42,352 nucleotides of DNA. It comes from Pseudomonas sp. GM78. GTDB taxonomy: Bacteria > Pseudomonadota > Gammaproteobacteria > Pseudomonadales > Pseudomonadaceae. Every line of letters starts with the position of its first letter. The stretch's first letter is position 1. Shown piece after piece: positions 1 to 8,345 of this stretch. A program made the translations under genes and the position numbers. The stretch is from the NCBI RefSeq assembly GCF_000282475.1, contig NZ_AKJF01000129.1, positions 1 through 42,352 of the forward strand, given 5' to 3'. Below the pieces are notes generated by a model that worked only from the letters and a program-made list of their open reading frames with translations, ran no database searches and was not told the origin of the DNA.

Positions 1-608
1 ACCTTGCCCAGCCCCGGCGCATAGAACAGCTTGCCGCCGGTATTGAGGTCTTCGACGATCAGGCCGATGTTGTCGCCCGGGTGCGGGTCGAAGCGGTGCG
101 GCGAGTAGGGGGGCGCAGCGCTGCGCAGTGGCAGCGGGGTGAACCGCAGGTTCGGGCAGGCCGGGATGCTGAAGCTCTGGTCGAGTTCTATGCGGTTCCA
201 GTTCAGGCCACCGTTCCAGTGGGTCAGCATGTTGAACAGGGGGAACCCGGTGCTCAGATCCTCATGGACCATGTCGGTGCACCACACCTGATGCGGGCAA
301 CCCTCGCGCAGCATGAGCAGGCCGGTGGTGTGGTCGATCTGGCTGTCCATCAGGATGATCGCGCTGATCCCGGTGTCGCGCAGTGCGCGCCCCGGCTGTA
401 GCGGCGCGAAGGATTCCAGCTGCGCGCGTATGTCCGGCGAAGCGTTGCACAATATCCAGTGCACGCCATCGTCGGACAAAGCGATGGAGGACTGGGTACG
501 CGGCAGCGCGCGCAAGCTGCCGTCGCGCACGCCTCGGCAATTGGGGCAGTTGCAGTTCCACTGGGGAAAACCGCCGCCTGCGGCGCAGCCAAGAATCTGG
601 ATAAGCAT
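1..608 (-). CDS. pqqB: PqqB, coenzyme PQQ biosynthesis protein (3' part outside window)
   Basis: The reverse strand is open from an ATG at 608 down to the window edge, giving about 202 residues of a family that is usually about 300 long, so the C-terminus is missing. The N-terminus reads [19 protein letters not shown] followed by N-C-P-N-C. This is the PqqB signature with the zinc-binding cysteines 19, 21 and 24 of its metallo-beta-lactamase fold. PqqB acts in the cytoplasm in maturation of the quinone cofactor from the PqqA peptide; recent work on the family assigns it a hydroxylase role. A GGGAA ribosome site lies just upstream. It follows pqqA, and the PQQ-dependent dehydrogenase that needs the cofactor lies upstream on the same strand. 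pqqCDE are expected beyond the window but not visible. Confidence 0.95.
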   Translation of the reverse strand, partial: MLIQILGCAAGGGFPQWNCNCPNCRGVRDGSLRALPRTQSSIALSDDGVHWILCNASPDIRAQLESFAPLQPGRALRDTGISAIILMDSQIDHTTGLLMLREGCPHQVWCTDMVHEDLSTGFPLFNMLTHWNGGLNWNRIELDQSFSIPACPNLRFTPLPLRSAAPPYSPHRFDPHPGDNIGLIVEDLNTGGKLFYAPGLGK

Positions 609-649
609 GACCGGTTCCCACAGGCAGTCACGCGAGAGCGCGACCGCGG

Positions 650-673
650 AAAAAGGTCCCCAGCAAGCTGGGG
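650..673 (-). terminator. Attenuator-like hairpin between pqqA and pqqB
   Basis: A perfect 7-bp stem (CCCCAGC at 658-664, GCTGGGG at 667-673) is followed, in the reverse-strand direction, by ACCTTTTTC. That is an intrinsic-terminator layout placed after pqqA and before pqqB. It would let pqqA be transcribed in excess over the biosynthetic enzymes, which suits a peptide substrate consumed one for one with the cofactor. Confidence 0.65.
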
Positions 674-733
674 CAAGGTTGGCGTGGCGCCTCGTTCGTG
701 GAGCGGACGTAGACGCGGCACCACGCTAAAGGG

Positions 734-805
734 TTAGCGGTTGGCGAAGTACATGGTGACTTCGAAACCAATGCGCAGGTCGGTGTAGGCAGGTTTGGTC
801 CACAT
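734..805 (-). CDS. pqqA: PqqA, PQQ precursor peptide
   Basis: This is a 23-codon gene. The peptide begins [20 protein letters not shown] and ends ANR. Glu15 and Tyr19, in the conserved E-x-x-x-Y arrangement, are the two residues that PqqE crosslinks to make pyrroloquinoline quinone. A GAGGAA ribosome site lies seven bases before the ATG. It sits 108 bp downstream of the PQQ-dependent alcohol dehydrogenase and upstream of pqqB, all on the reverse strand, so cofactor supply is co-located with its consumer. No clear promoter was found in the 108-bp gap, so it may share the dehydrogenase transcript or have a promoter of its own. Confidence 0.96.
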
Positions 806-913
806 GATCGAGTTCCTCGTTTTTTGGATGGTTAGCTGCAAAAAGTGATTGGGCATTTTTGCCTGGTTCGGTGGCAAGTCAGGTCATCCCGGCTCGCCAC
901 CTTTGCACTGCCT

Positions 914-3010
914 CTATGGCGTGGCCTTGGTCGCAACCGGTTGCTGTGCCTTGAGGTAGGCGGCGTACTCCTGGCTCATGACGTAGTGCTTGATCTTCTC
1001 GACATCGGCCGGCTCCAGGCTGTCCTTGAAGGCGGGCATGCCCAGAGGCCGCAGTACGCCATCCAGGACAATCTGCTGGAACAGGTGGCGGCGGGCATCG
1101 TCGGATTTGCGCAGATCGGGGATCAAGCCACCACTCTGCGCGCCCACACCGTGGCAGACGGAGCAGTAGGCGCCGTACAGCTGCTGGCCGGCGGCGATAT
1201 CCGCGGCGGGCGCATCGACCGGTTTTGGCGTGCGGTTCACGGCCACCACGGCTTTTTCCGGCAGCGGCGGCAGGGAAGCCTTGCCATCGAGTTTGAACAC
1301 CAGCAGGCGGCTGATGTTGCCGGCCCCCGGCGCCAAGGCGGCATCGCCTCCGATCAGCGGGGCGACCCCGCCCCAGCCGGCCATCACGGCGATGTACTGC
1401 TCACCTTCCAGGCTGTAGGTGATGGGGGCGGCGACGATGCCGGTCTGTGCGCCGAACGACCAGAGCTTTTCTCCCTTGTCTGCGGAGTAAGCGATGAAGT
1501 TGCCGTTGGCCGTGCCCTGGAACACCAGGTTGCCGGCGGTGCTCAGGGTGCCGCCGTTCCAGTAGTGGTCGTAGGGTACGCGCCAGGATTCCTTTTGCTT
1601 GACCGGGTCCCAGGCCAGCAGTGCGCCGGAAACAGCCTCGCGGGGAATCTCGGTGGCGTCGGAGAAGCCCGCGCCAGTGTTGAAGCCCTTGCGCTTGACG
1701 AAGTCCTTGCCTTCGTTGCGATAGACACCGGGGATCTCCTGATAGGGAATATAAACCAGGCCGGTTTGCGGGTTGAACGACATCGAATGCCAGCCGTGCG
1801 CGCCGAAGGGGCTCGGCCACATGACGATGGGCGCTTTCTCGTAGCGCACACCGGGCGCCTCCACCGGCTTGCCGGTCGCCAGGTCGATCTTCTCGGCCCA
1901 GGTCACCTTGCCGAATTTTTCGGCAGAGAGCAGCTCGCCGGTCTGGCGGTCGATGACGTAGAAGAAGCCGTTTTTCGGCGCTTGCATCAGCACCTTGCGT
2001 GGCTTGCCGCCGATCTCCAGGGTCGCCAGGGTAATCTGCTGGGTGGCGGTGAAGTCCCAGGAGTCGCCCGGCGTCACCTGATAGTGCCAGGCCAGCCGAC
2101 CGGTGTCCGGGTTGAGCGCGAGGATCGAGGACAGGTAGAGGTTGTCGCCGCCACCGGGGCTGCGCAGCTCGCGGTTCCACGGCGAACCGTTGCCGGTGCC
2201 GACGTACAGCAGGTCCAGTTCAGGGTCATAGGCCATGCCGTCCCACACGGTGCCGCCACCGCCAAGCTTCCAGTATTCGTCACCTTTCCAGGTCTTGGCC
2301 GCTTCGGCCAGCTCAGGGTGTTCGTAGGGCTGATTCGGGTCACCGGGCACCGTGTAGAAGCGCCAGGCCATCTTGCCGGTCTCGGCGTCATAGGCGGAGA
2401 AGTAGCCACGCACGCCGTATTCGGCGCCACCGTTGCCGATGATGACCTTGCCCTTCACCACACGCGGTGCGCCGGTGATGGTGTAAGGCTTGCTGTTGTC
2501 GGTGGTCTGCTGGCTCCACACCTCTTTGCCGGTTTTTGCGTCGAGGGCAATCAGTCGGCCGTCCAGGGTGCCAATGAAGACCTTGCCGTTCCACAGCGCG
2601 ACACCGCGGTTGACCGCGTCACAGCAGGCGTCGCGGGCTTTTTCGCGGGCGATTTGCGGATCGAAGGTCCAGAGCGTCTTGCCGGTGCGCGCATCCACCG
2701 CCATCGCGCGGCTCCAGGACAGCGATGTGTAGAGCACGCCGTCGGCGAATAGCGGCGTGGCTTCCAGGCCGCGGTGGTTATCCAGGTCGAGGGACCAGGC
2801 CAGGCCCAGCTTGCCGGCGTTCTTCGCGGTGATCTGGTCCAGTGGGCTGAAGCGCTGTTCGTCATAGGTGCGGCCATGGCTGAGCCATTGGCTACCGTCT
2901 TGCTTGCTGGCAATGATGGCGGCCTGGTCGACCTGTGTGGCGACGGCCAGCGGCGCGAGCAAGGCGAAGGCCAGGCCAGCGAGAATTCGGGATGCAGACT
3001 GCGTGTTCAT
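914..3010 (-). CDS. PQQ-dependent quinohaemoprotein alcohol dehydrogenase (type II, periplasmic)
   Basis: The 698-residue protein oxidises primary or secondary alcohols to aldehydes or ketones in the periplasm, passing electrons through its own haem c to a cytochrome or azurin. A signal peptide covers about residues 1-24. The eight-bladed PQQ propeller contains the vicinal disulfide Cys129-Cys130 ([11 protein letters not shown]), the Ca-site Glu197 (GAEYGVRG), Asn274 (GTGNGSPWN) and the catalytic Asp319 (GDSWDFT). The C-terminal cytochrome domain has CSVCH at 616-620 and a methionine ligand near 658 (LGMPAF). This layout is that of soluble type II ADHs such as 1-butanol dehydrogenase, not of the haem-free ExaA type. 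It lies 55 bp after the outer-membrane protein gene, in the same operon behind a sigma-54 promoter, and just before pqqA. The actual substrate cannot be read from sequence. Confidence 0.93.
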   Translation of the reverse strand: MNTQSASRILAGLAFALLAPLAVATQVDQAAIIASKQDGSQWLSHGRTYDEQRFSPLDQITAKNAGKLGLAWSLDLDNHRGLEATPLFADGVLYTSLSWSRAMAVDARTGKTLWTFDPQIAREKARDACCDAVNRGVALWNGKVFIGTLDGRLIALDAKTGKEVWSQQTTDNSKPYTITGAPRVVKGKVIIGNGGAEYGVRGYFSAYDAETGKMAWRFYTVPGDPNQPYEHPELAEAAKTWKGDEYWKLGGGGTVWDGMAYDPELDLLYVGTGNGSPWNRELRSPGGGDNLYLSSILALNPDTGRLAWHYQVTPGDSWDFTATQQITLATLEIGGKPRKVLMQAPKNGFFYVIDRQTGELLSAEKFGKVTWAEKIDLATGKPVEAPGVRYEKAPIVMWPSPFGAHGWHSMSFNPQTGLVYIPYQEIPGVYRNEGKDFVKRKGFNTGAGFSDATEIPREAVSGALLAWDPVKQKESWRVPYDHYWNGGTLSTAGNLVFQGTANGNFIAYSADKGEKLWSFGAQTGIVAAPITYSLEGEQYIAVMAGWGGVAPLIGGDAALAPGAGNISRLLVFKLDGKASLPPLPEKAVVAVNRTPKPVDAPAADIAAGQQLYGAYCSVCHGVGAQSGGLIPDLRKSDDARRHLFQQIVLDGVLRPLGMPAFKDSLEPADVEKIKHYVMSQEYAAYLKAQQPVATKATP

Positions 3011-3065
3011 AGACGCAGGACTCCTGTTGTTTGAATTGGAATGAGACCCTGGCGAGCGGCGGTGG

Positions 3066-3998
3066 CTAGAAGATCTGCAGGATGCGCAAGTTGATGCGCC
3101 TGTCCTCCTCGAAGCCGTTGTCCACCGCGATATCTTGACCGTAATTGACCATCAACTGGGTGCCCGGGGTGACGAAGTACGAGGTGCCGACCGTGAATTT
3201 GCTGGTGCCCGGCCTGTCATCCATATCCACGTCACTGATGTTGCTTTCGCCGCCCCAGAGCTTCGAAATGCCCGCGCGCACATCGAAACGCTCGGTGAAG
3301 TTGTAGCGTAGAAAAGCCTGGCCCTGATAGAGCGGGTCCTGCTTCTGGGTGACGCCGGCGCTGCCGAAGTCATTGTTGTGGCCGAAGAACGTCACGTCGC
3401 CGACCAGATCGAGGGTCACCTTTTCCGTCAGGCCGGTGATATAGCCGGCTTGCAGGGCCAACTTCCAGCGGTTCTCGCCGAGGTTGATCTGGCGGTCCTT
3501 GTCGTAGCTGCCGGTGGGCACGTAGAGGAACGGGGTGATACCGAAGTAACGGCGATTTTGCGGTTCATTCAGCAGCCAGACGGTGGCGGCGAGGATCAGG
3601 TCGCCAGTGCCGCTGTCGCTGCCCAGGTCTTGCAGATCATCCTTGGCTCGCAAGTTACCGAATGGCAGGAGAAACTGCGGGTCGACGATGTAATCGCCGA
3701 TCTTGGTGAAGTGCACGCCGCGCAGGATACCGATGTCGGAATCCAGGCCGGCGTCGATCGGTACCTTGTGGCCGTCGGCGTATAGGGCATTGCGCTCGGC
3801 ATGCTGGTAATAGACCAGGCCCAGATTGGTGCCTTCGGGAAGGGCGGTGTAATCGCCGGCATCGACGTCCACAGCCGTGGCGCTGCAGGAGAAACCGGCC
3901 AGCAGGCCGAATAGCGAAGCGTGCAACAGATGGACCAGACGACGCTCGTGTGGCGGCCAGCCCGGGCTACGACGAGCCGGCTCTGTGCTCATTTTCAT
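3066..3998 (-). CDS. Outer-membrane protein of the MetA-pathway phenol-degradation family
   Basis: The 310-residue protein matches the Phenol_MetA_deg family, beta-barrel proteins often encoded beside aromatic or alcohol degradation genes and thought to aid entry of hydrophobic substrates. A signal-like hydrophobic stretch ends near the Ala-Val before DVDAGDY. Alternating strands and a terminal Phe (LRILQIF) suit an outer-membrane barrel. I chose the ATG at 3998 because AAAGG lies seven bases upstream; a longer frame to 4031 has no ribosome site. It is the first gene behind the -24/-12 promoter at 4074-4089 and precedes the alcohol dehydrogenase by 55 bp. A paralogue with about half its residues in common lies at 9456-10379. 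Its transport role is a family-level inference. Confidence 0.85.
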   Translation of the reverse strand: MKMSTEPARRSPGWPPHERRLVHLLHASLFGLLAGFSCSATAVDVDAGDYTALPEGTNLGLVYYQHAERNALYADGHKVPIDAGLDSDIGILRGVHFTKIGDYIVDPQFLLPFGNLRAKDDLQDLGSDSGTGDLILAATVWLLNEPQNRRYFGITPFLYVPTGSYDKDRQINLGENRWKLALQAGYITGLTEKVTLDLVGDVTFFGHNNDFGSAGVTQKQDPLYQGQAFLRYNFTERFDVRAGISKLWGGESNISDVDMDDRPGTSKFTVGTSYFVTPGTQLMVNYGQDIAVDNGFEEDRRINLRILQIF

Positions 3999-4073
3999 GT
4001 CATTACCTTTATTGTTTTTGTTTATGATCAACTTAGTGCCGGAGCGGTTATCCGGACTAACGTGAAGTCATTG

Positions 4074-4089
4074 AGCAGAGCTTGTGCCA
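4074..4089 (-). promoter_or_regulatory. Sigma-54 (-24/-12) promoter of the ADH operon
   Basis: The reverse strand reads TGGCACAAGCTCTGCT. The invariant GG and GC are separated by exactly ten bases and the TGGCAC element is perfect. It is about 75 bp upstream of the first operon gene (start 3998) and faces away from the sigma-54 activator gene at 4257. Confidence 0.85.
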
Positions 4090-4160
4090 GCTTTTCCTTT
4101 GTTGTAAAAAATACTTTTAAATCAATGACTTGAGTAATAATAAGAAGTGTCGAGGCAAGC

Positions 4161-4176
4161 GCGGGAATTGTCCCGC
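4161..4176. promoter_or_regulatory. Candidate upstream activator site for the ADH operon
   Basis: The inverted repeat GCGGGAATTGTCCCGC (six-base arms, four-base centre) lies about 72 bp upstream of the -24 box, a normal distance for an enhancer-type site. Its TGTCCCG(C/T)T core recurs in the inverted repeat at 8224-8248 upstream of the other sigma-54 promoter, which points to one shared activator. Confidence 0.55.
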
Positions 4177-4256
4177 TGTATCGCTGGCTCAAATTGAGAC
4201 AGTGGCTTGGGGGCGAGCTGGCCCACTTCGAGACATTCGGCCGCGAGACGCATGCC

Positions 4257-6161
4257 ATGCCCAAATTCAACAGCCCCGCGACAACCCCTTCGCGCAAGCG
4301 TTTTGTCGATTCACAAGTGATCGAGAGATCCTGGCAGCGCTCGCAGAATTACGGCCTGTGCCAGCGTGACAACCTGCTGTTTGACGCGCCGGTGGTCGCC
4401 AGTGGCGCGCAGATCGCCGAAAGCAATCGCCTGTTGCTGAGCTGCGCCACCCCGGAGATGGAGCAACTGCACGCCGCTTTATCGCCGAAGGACTGGGTGC
4501 TGGCCTGCCTCGATCTGGAAGGCGTGGTGCTCAGCAGCCTGGGCCGGGTCAGCCCGGACAACCGCGAGTTGAATCAGGTGTTCCGCGTCGGCGCGCAGAT
4601 TTCCGAACAGAACGTGGGCACCACCGCCCCGAGTTGCGTCCTGACCGAGGGCGACTCGGTGTTTTTCGTCGGCGAGGAGCACTACCTGGAGGAGGCTCGC
4701 CAGTTCTCCTGCCTGGCCACGCCGATCTTCGGCCTGGACGGCGGCATCGTCGGGGTACTGGACGCCAGCAGCAAACACGGCGTGCCCTCGGTCTACACCC
4801 TCGATTCCCTGGTGTTTGCCGCCCGTGCCATCGAAAACCGCATGTTCGCCCAGCTCGGTGACGTGCTGCTGGTGCACCTGCACCATCGCCTGGACATCCT
4901 CGGCACGCCACTGGAAGGCTTGCTGGCCTTCGACCCGGCCGGCAAATTGCGCTGCGCCAACCGCATCGCCGCCCAGTTGTTGAAGCTCGACGGGATCCAG
5001 GCCGGCCTGGATTTCGCCGAACTGTTCGACATGCCCTTCGTCCATGCCACCTGTTACTGCCGCCACGACCTCAGCGCGCCGTTGCGCCTGCGCAGTCACC
5101 ACCGCGGCGAGCTGCATGCCTGCATCACCCTCGGCCCAGGGCAGAAGCCGGTGCGGGGGCCGCGTCCGGTACCCTTGCGTGGGAAAACCGCCGAGCCGCT
5201 GCCACCGCCGCAATCGGGCCCCTGCCTGCAGGATCCCGCCCTGCAGGAGGCTCTGGCCCGCGCGCACAAGGCCTTTGCCCGCGACATCCCGGTGTTGATC
5301 AACGGTGAAACCGGCACGGGCAAGGAGGTCTTCGCCCGTCTGTTGCACGACGCCAGCAGCCGCGCCGGCGAAGCCTTCGTTGCGATCAACTGCTCGTCCA
5401 TCCCGGCCAGCCTGATCGAGTCGGAATTGTTCGGCCACGCCGAAGGTGCCTTTACCGGCAGTCGCAAGGGCGGCGCCAGCGGCAAGATCGAACAGGCGCA
5501 CAAGGGCACCCTGTTCCTCGACGAGATCGGCGACATGCCCCAAGAACTGCAAGGTCGCCTGCTGCGCGTGCTGCAGGAGCGTAGCCTGACGCGCCTTGGC
5601 AGCAGCGAGGTGATCAAGGTGGACTGCGCGCTGATCTGCGCCACCCACCGCGACCTCAAACAGCTCAGCGCCAACAAGGGCTTTCGCGAGGATCTCTACT
5701 ACCGCATCAACGGCCTGCGCGTGGTCCTGCCGGCATTGCGCGAACGCCACGACCTCGCCGCGCTGATCCAGCACCTGTTGCGCGCCGAAGCCACCGCGCA
5801 GCATGCGCCCAGGCTGAGCAAGGTGGCGCTGCAGGCGCTATTGGCGTACCACTGGCCGGGCAATGTCCGCCAGCTTTACCAGACCATCCGCCTGGCCGCC
5901 GCCCTGGCCGAGAATGAGGGAGAAATCGGCCTGCAGCACCTGCCGGACGACGTATTGGAAGTGTGTGACACCCAGGTCGAGTCAGCGGCAGCCAGGCCGC
6001 AGCTGCAGCCGCAGGCGGGGGATACCTTGCAGGCCTCGAAACAGCGCGCGATCAAGGCGGCGGTGGAGGCGAGCGGCGGCAACCTCTCGGCTGCCGCGCG
6101 CAGCCTGGGGATCGGGCGAGCGACCCTGTACCGCAAGCTCAAGGGAATGCAGGAGAATTAA
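4257..6161 (+). CDS. AcoR-type sigma-54-dependent transcriptional activator
   Basis: The 634-residue protein is an enhancer-binding activator of sigma-54 RNA polymerase. Its N-terminal region (SQVIERSWQRS, then a GAF-like sensor near 60-180) suits the AcoR class that responds to alcohols, diols or aldehydes. The AAA+ domain has Walker A GETGTGKE near 350, the sigma-54 loop GAFTGS at 397-402 (usual form GAFTGA), and Walker B LFLDEIGDM near 419. A Fis-type helix-turn-helix (AARSLGIGRATLYRKLKG) ends the protein. The ATG at 4257 is preferred over a TTG at 4194 because it begins just before the conserved N-terminal block. It is transcribed away from the ADH operon and converges on the DUF4242/ALDH operon. 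Both operons carry -24/-12 promoters, so they are its probable targets. Confidence 0.93.
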   Translation: MPKFNSPATTPSRKRFVDSQVIERSWQRSQNYGLCQRDNLLFDAPVVASGAQIAESNRLLLSCATPEMEQLHAALSPKDWVLACLDLEGVVLSSLGRVSPDNRELNQVFRVGAQISEQNVGTTAPSCVLTEGDSVFFVGEEHYLEEARQFSCLATPIFGLDGGIVGVLDASSKHGVPSVYTLDSLVFAARAIENRMFAQLGDVLLVHLHHRLDILGTPLEGLLAFDPAGKLRCANRIAAQLLKLDGIQAGLDFAELFDMPFVHATCYCRHDLSAPLRLRSHHRGELHACITLGPGQKPVRGPRPVPLRGKTAEPLPPPQSGPCLQDPALQEALARAHKAFARDIPVLINGETGTGKEVFARLLHDASSRAGEAFVAINCSSIPASLIESELFGHAEGAFTGSRKGGASGKIEQAHKGTLFLDEIGDMPQELQGRLLRVLQERSLTRLGSSEVIKVDCALICATHRDLKQLSANKGFREDLYYRINGLRVVLPALRERHDLAALIQHLLRAEATAQHAPRLSKVALQALLAYHWPGNVRQLYQTIRLAAALAENEGEIGLQHLPDDVLEVCDTQVESAAARPQLQPQAGDTLQASKQRAIKAAVEASGGNLSAAARSLGIGRATLYRKLKGMQEN

Positions 6162-6174
6162 CGCCGCAGGCAAG

Positions 6175-6202
6175 GCCGCGCTCCGCGAGGAGCGGCGGCT
6201 TT
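6175..6202. terminator. Hairpin between convergent activator and DUF4242 genes
   Basis: GCCGCGCTCC (6175-6184) pairs with GGAGCGGCGGC (6189-6199) around a GCGA loop, with one bulge, and is followed by TTTGCGC on the forward strand. It lies 13 bp past the activator stop and 15 bp before the end of the opposing gene. The T tract is short, so its strength is uncertain. Confidence 0.5.
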
Positions 6203-6214
6203 GCGCATGAGGTA

Positions 6215-6487
6215 CTAGCCGGCGGTGTTCGCGCCGATGATATTGACTACTTCGGCCACGCTGTTGGCCGGGAAGCCGCCTTGCGCGGCGTGTTCGCGGA
6301 TCAGCTGTTCGTTCGCCGCGATGTACAGGCAGTAGACCTTGTCGCCCGTCACATAGCTGTGCAGCCATTGGATGTGTGGCCCCATGGTGTTGAGCACGGC
6401 ACAAGACTTCTGCGAGATGGCCCGGAGTTCTTCGGCCGAGAGTTTTCCAGCACCCGGGATTTCCCGTTCGATGACAAATTGAGGCAT
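6215..6487 (-). CDS. DUF4242 (SCO4226-like, putative metal-binding) small protein
   Basis: The 90-residue protein begins MPQFVIEREIPGAGKLSAEE and matches the DUF4242 family of small ferredoxin-like alpha/beta proteins; one Streptomyces member binds nickel. The function is unknown. It contains the family's LHSYVTGDKVYCLYIA core and a C-terminal helix with EVVNIIG. The start is set by GAAGGAA upstream of the ATG at 6487; an upstream in-frame extension has no ribosome site. It follows the aldehyde dehydrogenase by 94 bp and should be co-transcribed with it from the sigma-54 promoter at 8114, making it part of the alcohol/aldehyde oxidation response. Confidence 0.8.
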   Translation of the reverse strand: MPQFVIEREIPGAGKLSAEELRAISQKSCAVLNTMGPHIQWLHSYVTGDKVYCLYIAANEQLIREHAAQGGFPANSVAEVVNIIGANTAG

Positions 6488-6581
6488 GACAGTTTCCTTC
6501 AAATGAGAGGGTGAGCGATGACGCATCACCCGGGATAAAAATGGCAAAGACCGCGCGGGTCGGCCCCAGCCTGAAAGGGGT

Positions 6582-8072
6582 TTACAGTTTGATCATCACC
6601 GTCTTCAGTTCGGTGTAGTGGTCGATAGCCGCAGCGCCCAGTTCGCGGCCGACGCCGGAGAGCTTGTAGCCGCCGAAGGGCAGTACCGGGTCGAGCGCGC
6701 TGTGGCAGTTGACCCAGACCGAGCCGGACTTGATGCGCGGAATCATGCGGTGCACCGCGCTCATGTCGTTGGACCAGATGCTGGCGCCCAGGCCGTAGCT
6801 GTTGTCGTTGGCCAGGTGCACGGCCTGGTCGAGGTCGTCGAAGGGCATGGCCACCAGCACCGGGCCGAAGATCTCCTCCTGCACCAGGCGATGCTTCTGG
6901 TCGACGTCGACGATCACCGTGGGCTGGACGAAGTAGCCGGGACCGAACTTCTCGCCGCCGCAGGCGATGGTGGCGCCCAGTTCGCGGCCCATCTCGATGT
7001 AGTGGTGCACCCGATCCTGTTGCTTGGCGGAGATCAGCGGCCCCATGGCCACGCTGGGATCCAGGCCGTTACCGAGCTTCATGCCATTGGCGATATCGAC
7101 GATATCGCCCACCACCCGGTCGAAGTGCTTGCGGTGCACGTACAGGCGTGAGCCGGCGCAGCACACCTGGCCCTGGTTGAAGAAGATGGCGCTGGCGGCA
7201 CCGGCGGCGGCCACCTGCAGGTCGGCGTCGGCCAGTACGATGGTGGGCGACTTGCCGCCCAACTCCAGAGTGACGCGGGTCATGTTGTCCATGGCCGCCT
7301 TGCCGATCTGCTTGCCCACTTCGGTGGAGCCGGTGAAGGTCAGCTTGTCCACACCCGGGTGACTGGTCAGCGCCGCGCCGGCGTTGAGGCCGGTGCCGGT
7401 GACCACGTTGAACACGCCGGTTGGGTAGCCGGCTTCCAGCACGAGTTCGGCCAGCTTGAGGGCACTCAGCGGTGTCTCGTCGGCCGGCTTGAGTACCAGG
7501 CTGCAACCGGTGGCCAAGGCCGGGCCGAGTTTCCAGCAAGCCAGCATGAAGGGAAAGTTCCAGGCCACGATGGCGCCGACCACACCCACCGCCTCGCGAC
7601 GGATGAAGGCGTGGAATTGGCTGTCGGGCATCAGTGGCAGGGACGGATCCACGGTGCTGCCCGAAAGCTTGGTGGCCCAGCCGGCCATGTAGCGCAGGGA
7701 GTCGATGGACAGTTGGACGTCCACCAGGCGGGCCATCTGCACGCTCTTGCCGTTGTTCAGGCATTCCAGTTCGGCGATGACCTGGGCGTCGCGTTCGATC
7801 AGGTCGGCCAGCCGCCACAGCAGGTTCTGGCGCTCGCGCGGGCGCATGCGGCTCCACGCGGAGTCATCGAAGGCGAGTCGCGCGGCCTGCACGGCGCGGT
7901 CCACATCGACATGGTTGGCCGACGGTACTTCCAGCAGAACGTTGCCGGTGGCCGGATTGCGCACGGGCAGGGTCGCGCCGCTGGCGGCGTCCATCCATTG
8001 CGCGCCGATCAGCATGCGCGGTTGCCTGGAGAGGAATTCGACGGTCTTGGGATGCAGCGGTAAGTGTTCCAT
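6582..8072 (-). CDS. NAD(P)-dependent aldehyde dehydrogenase
   Basis: The 496-residue cytoplasmic enzyme is a classic ALDH of usual length. It shows the NAD-binding WNFPFMLACWKLGPALATG segment, the GSTEVG turn, the general base Glu270 (TLELGGKSP) and the nucleophile Cys304 (GQVCCAG), with EEIFGPVL near the C-terminus. The N-terminus (VEFLSRQPRMLIGAQW) resembles phenylacetaldehyde-type dehydrogenases, but substrate cannot be fixed from this. It should oxidise the aldehyde made in the periplasm by the PQQ dehydrogenase to the acid. It is the first gene of a two-gene operon behind a perfect -24/-12 promoter at 8114-8129, and is divergent from an AraC regulator gene. Confidence 0.93.
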   Translation of the reverse strand: MEHLPLHPKTVEFLSRQPRMLIGAQWMDAASGATLPVRNPATGNVLLEVPSANHVDVDRAVQAARLAFDDSAWSRMRPRERQNLLWRLADLIERDAQVIAELECLNNGKSVQMARLVDVQLSIDSLRYMAGWATKLSGSTVDPSLPLMPDSQFHAFIRREAVGVVGAIVAWNFPFMLACWKLGPALATGCSLVLKPADETPLSALKLAELVLEAGYPTGVFNVVTGTGLNAGAALTSHPGVDKLTFTGSTEVGKQIGKAAMDNMTRVTLELGGKSPTIVLADADLQVAAAGAASAIFFNQGQVCCAGSRLYVHRKHFDRVVGDIVDIANGMKLGNGLDPSVAMGPLISAKQQDRVHHYIEMGRELGATIACGGEKFGPGYFVQPTVIVDVDQKHRLVQEEIFGPVLVAMPFDDLDQAVHLANDNSYGLGASIWSNDMSAVHRMIPRIKSGSVWVNCHSALDPVLPFGGYKLSGVGRELGAAAIDHYTELKTVMIKL

Positions 8073-8113
8073 GGGCGAGGTCTCGTTGTTGTGATTTTTG
8101 TCCCGGACCCCGG

Positions 8114-8129
8114 AGCAACGCCTGTGCCA
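8114..8129 (-). promoter_or_regulatory. Sigma-54 (-24/-12) promoter of the ALDH operon
   Basis: The reverse strand reads TGGCACAGGCGTTGCT, an essentially perfect match to the consensus, with GG and GC ten bases apart and TTGC at -12. It is about 42 bp upstream of the ALDH start. Confidence 0.9.
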
Positions 8130-8223
8130 GCCCTGCCCAAAAGCACCGCGGGCGCTGGCCCCCGGCTTTACCGGTGGGCAACCCGCACCGCAACGACGAA
8201 AGCGGGGCTGTATCGAACCCGTA

Positions 8224-8248
8224 CAACTGTCTCAGAACGGGACAGTTG
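8224..8248. promoter_or_regulatory. Candidate upstream activator site for the ALDH operon
   Basis: Perfect eight-base arms CAACTGTC (8224-8231) and GACAGTTG (8241-8248) flank a nine-base centre, about 95 bp upstream of the -24 box. The reverse strand contains ACTGTCCCGTT, close to ATTGTCCCGCT in the site upstream of the ADH promoter. It is most likely a binding site of the AcoR-type activator, although the divergent AraC protein (start 8346) is an alternative. Confidence 0.6.
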
Positions 8249-8345
8249 CCGTAAAAAAGCCCTTTACGAAGGTTCACTGGCACCGGATGATCTCGGCCAG
8301 CAAAAGCATTAACCCGACCCTAAAAAAATAAAAACAGGTGTCTGC

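Noticed and set aside
845-2752. A 635-codon open frame on the forward strand opposite the alcohol dehydrogenase gene
   Set aside because: It mirrors a strongly supported gene, has no ribosome site or recognisable domain, and long antisense frames are expected in high-GC coding DNA.
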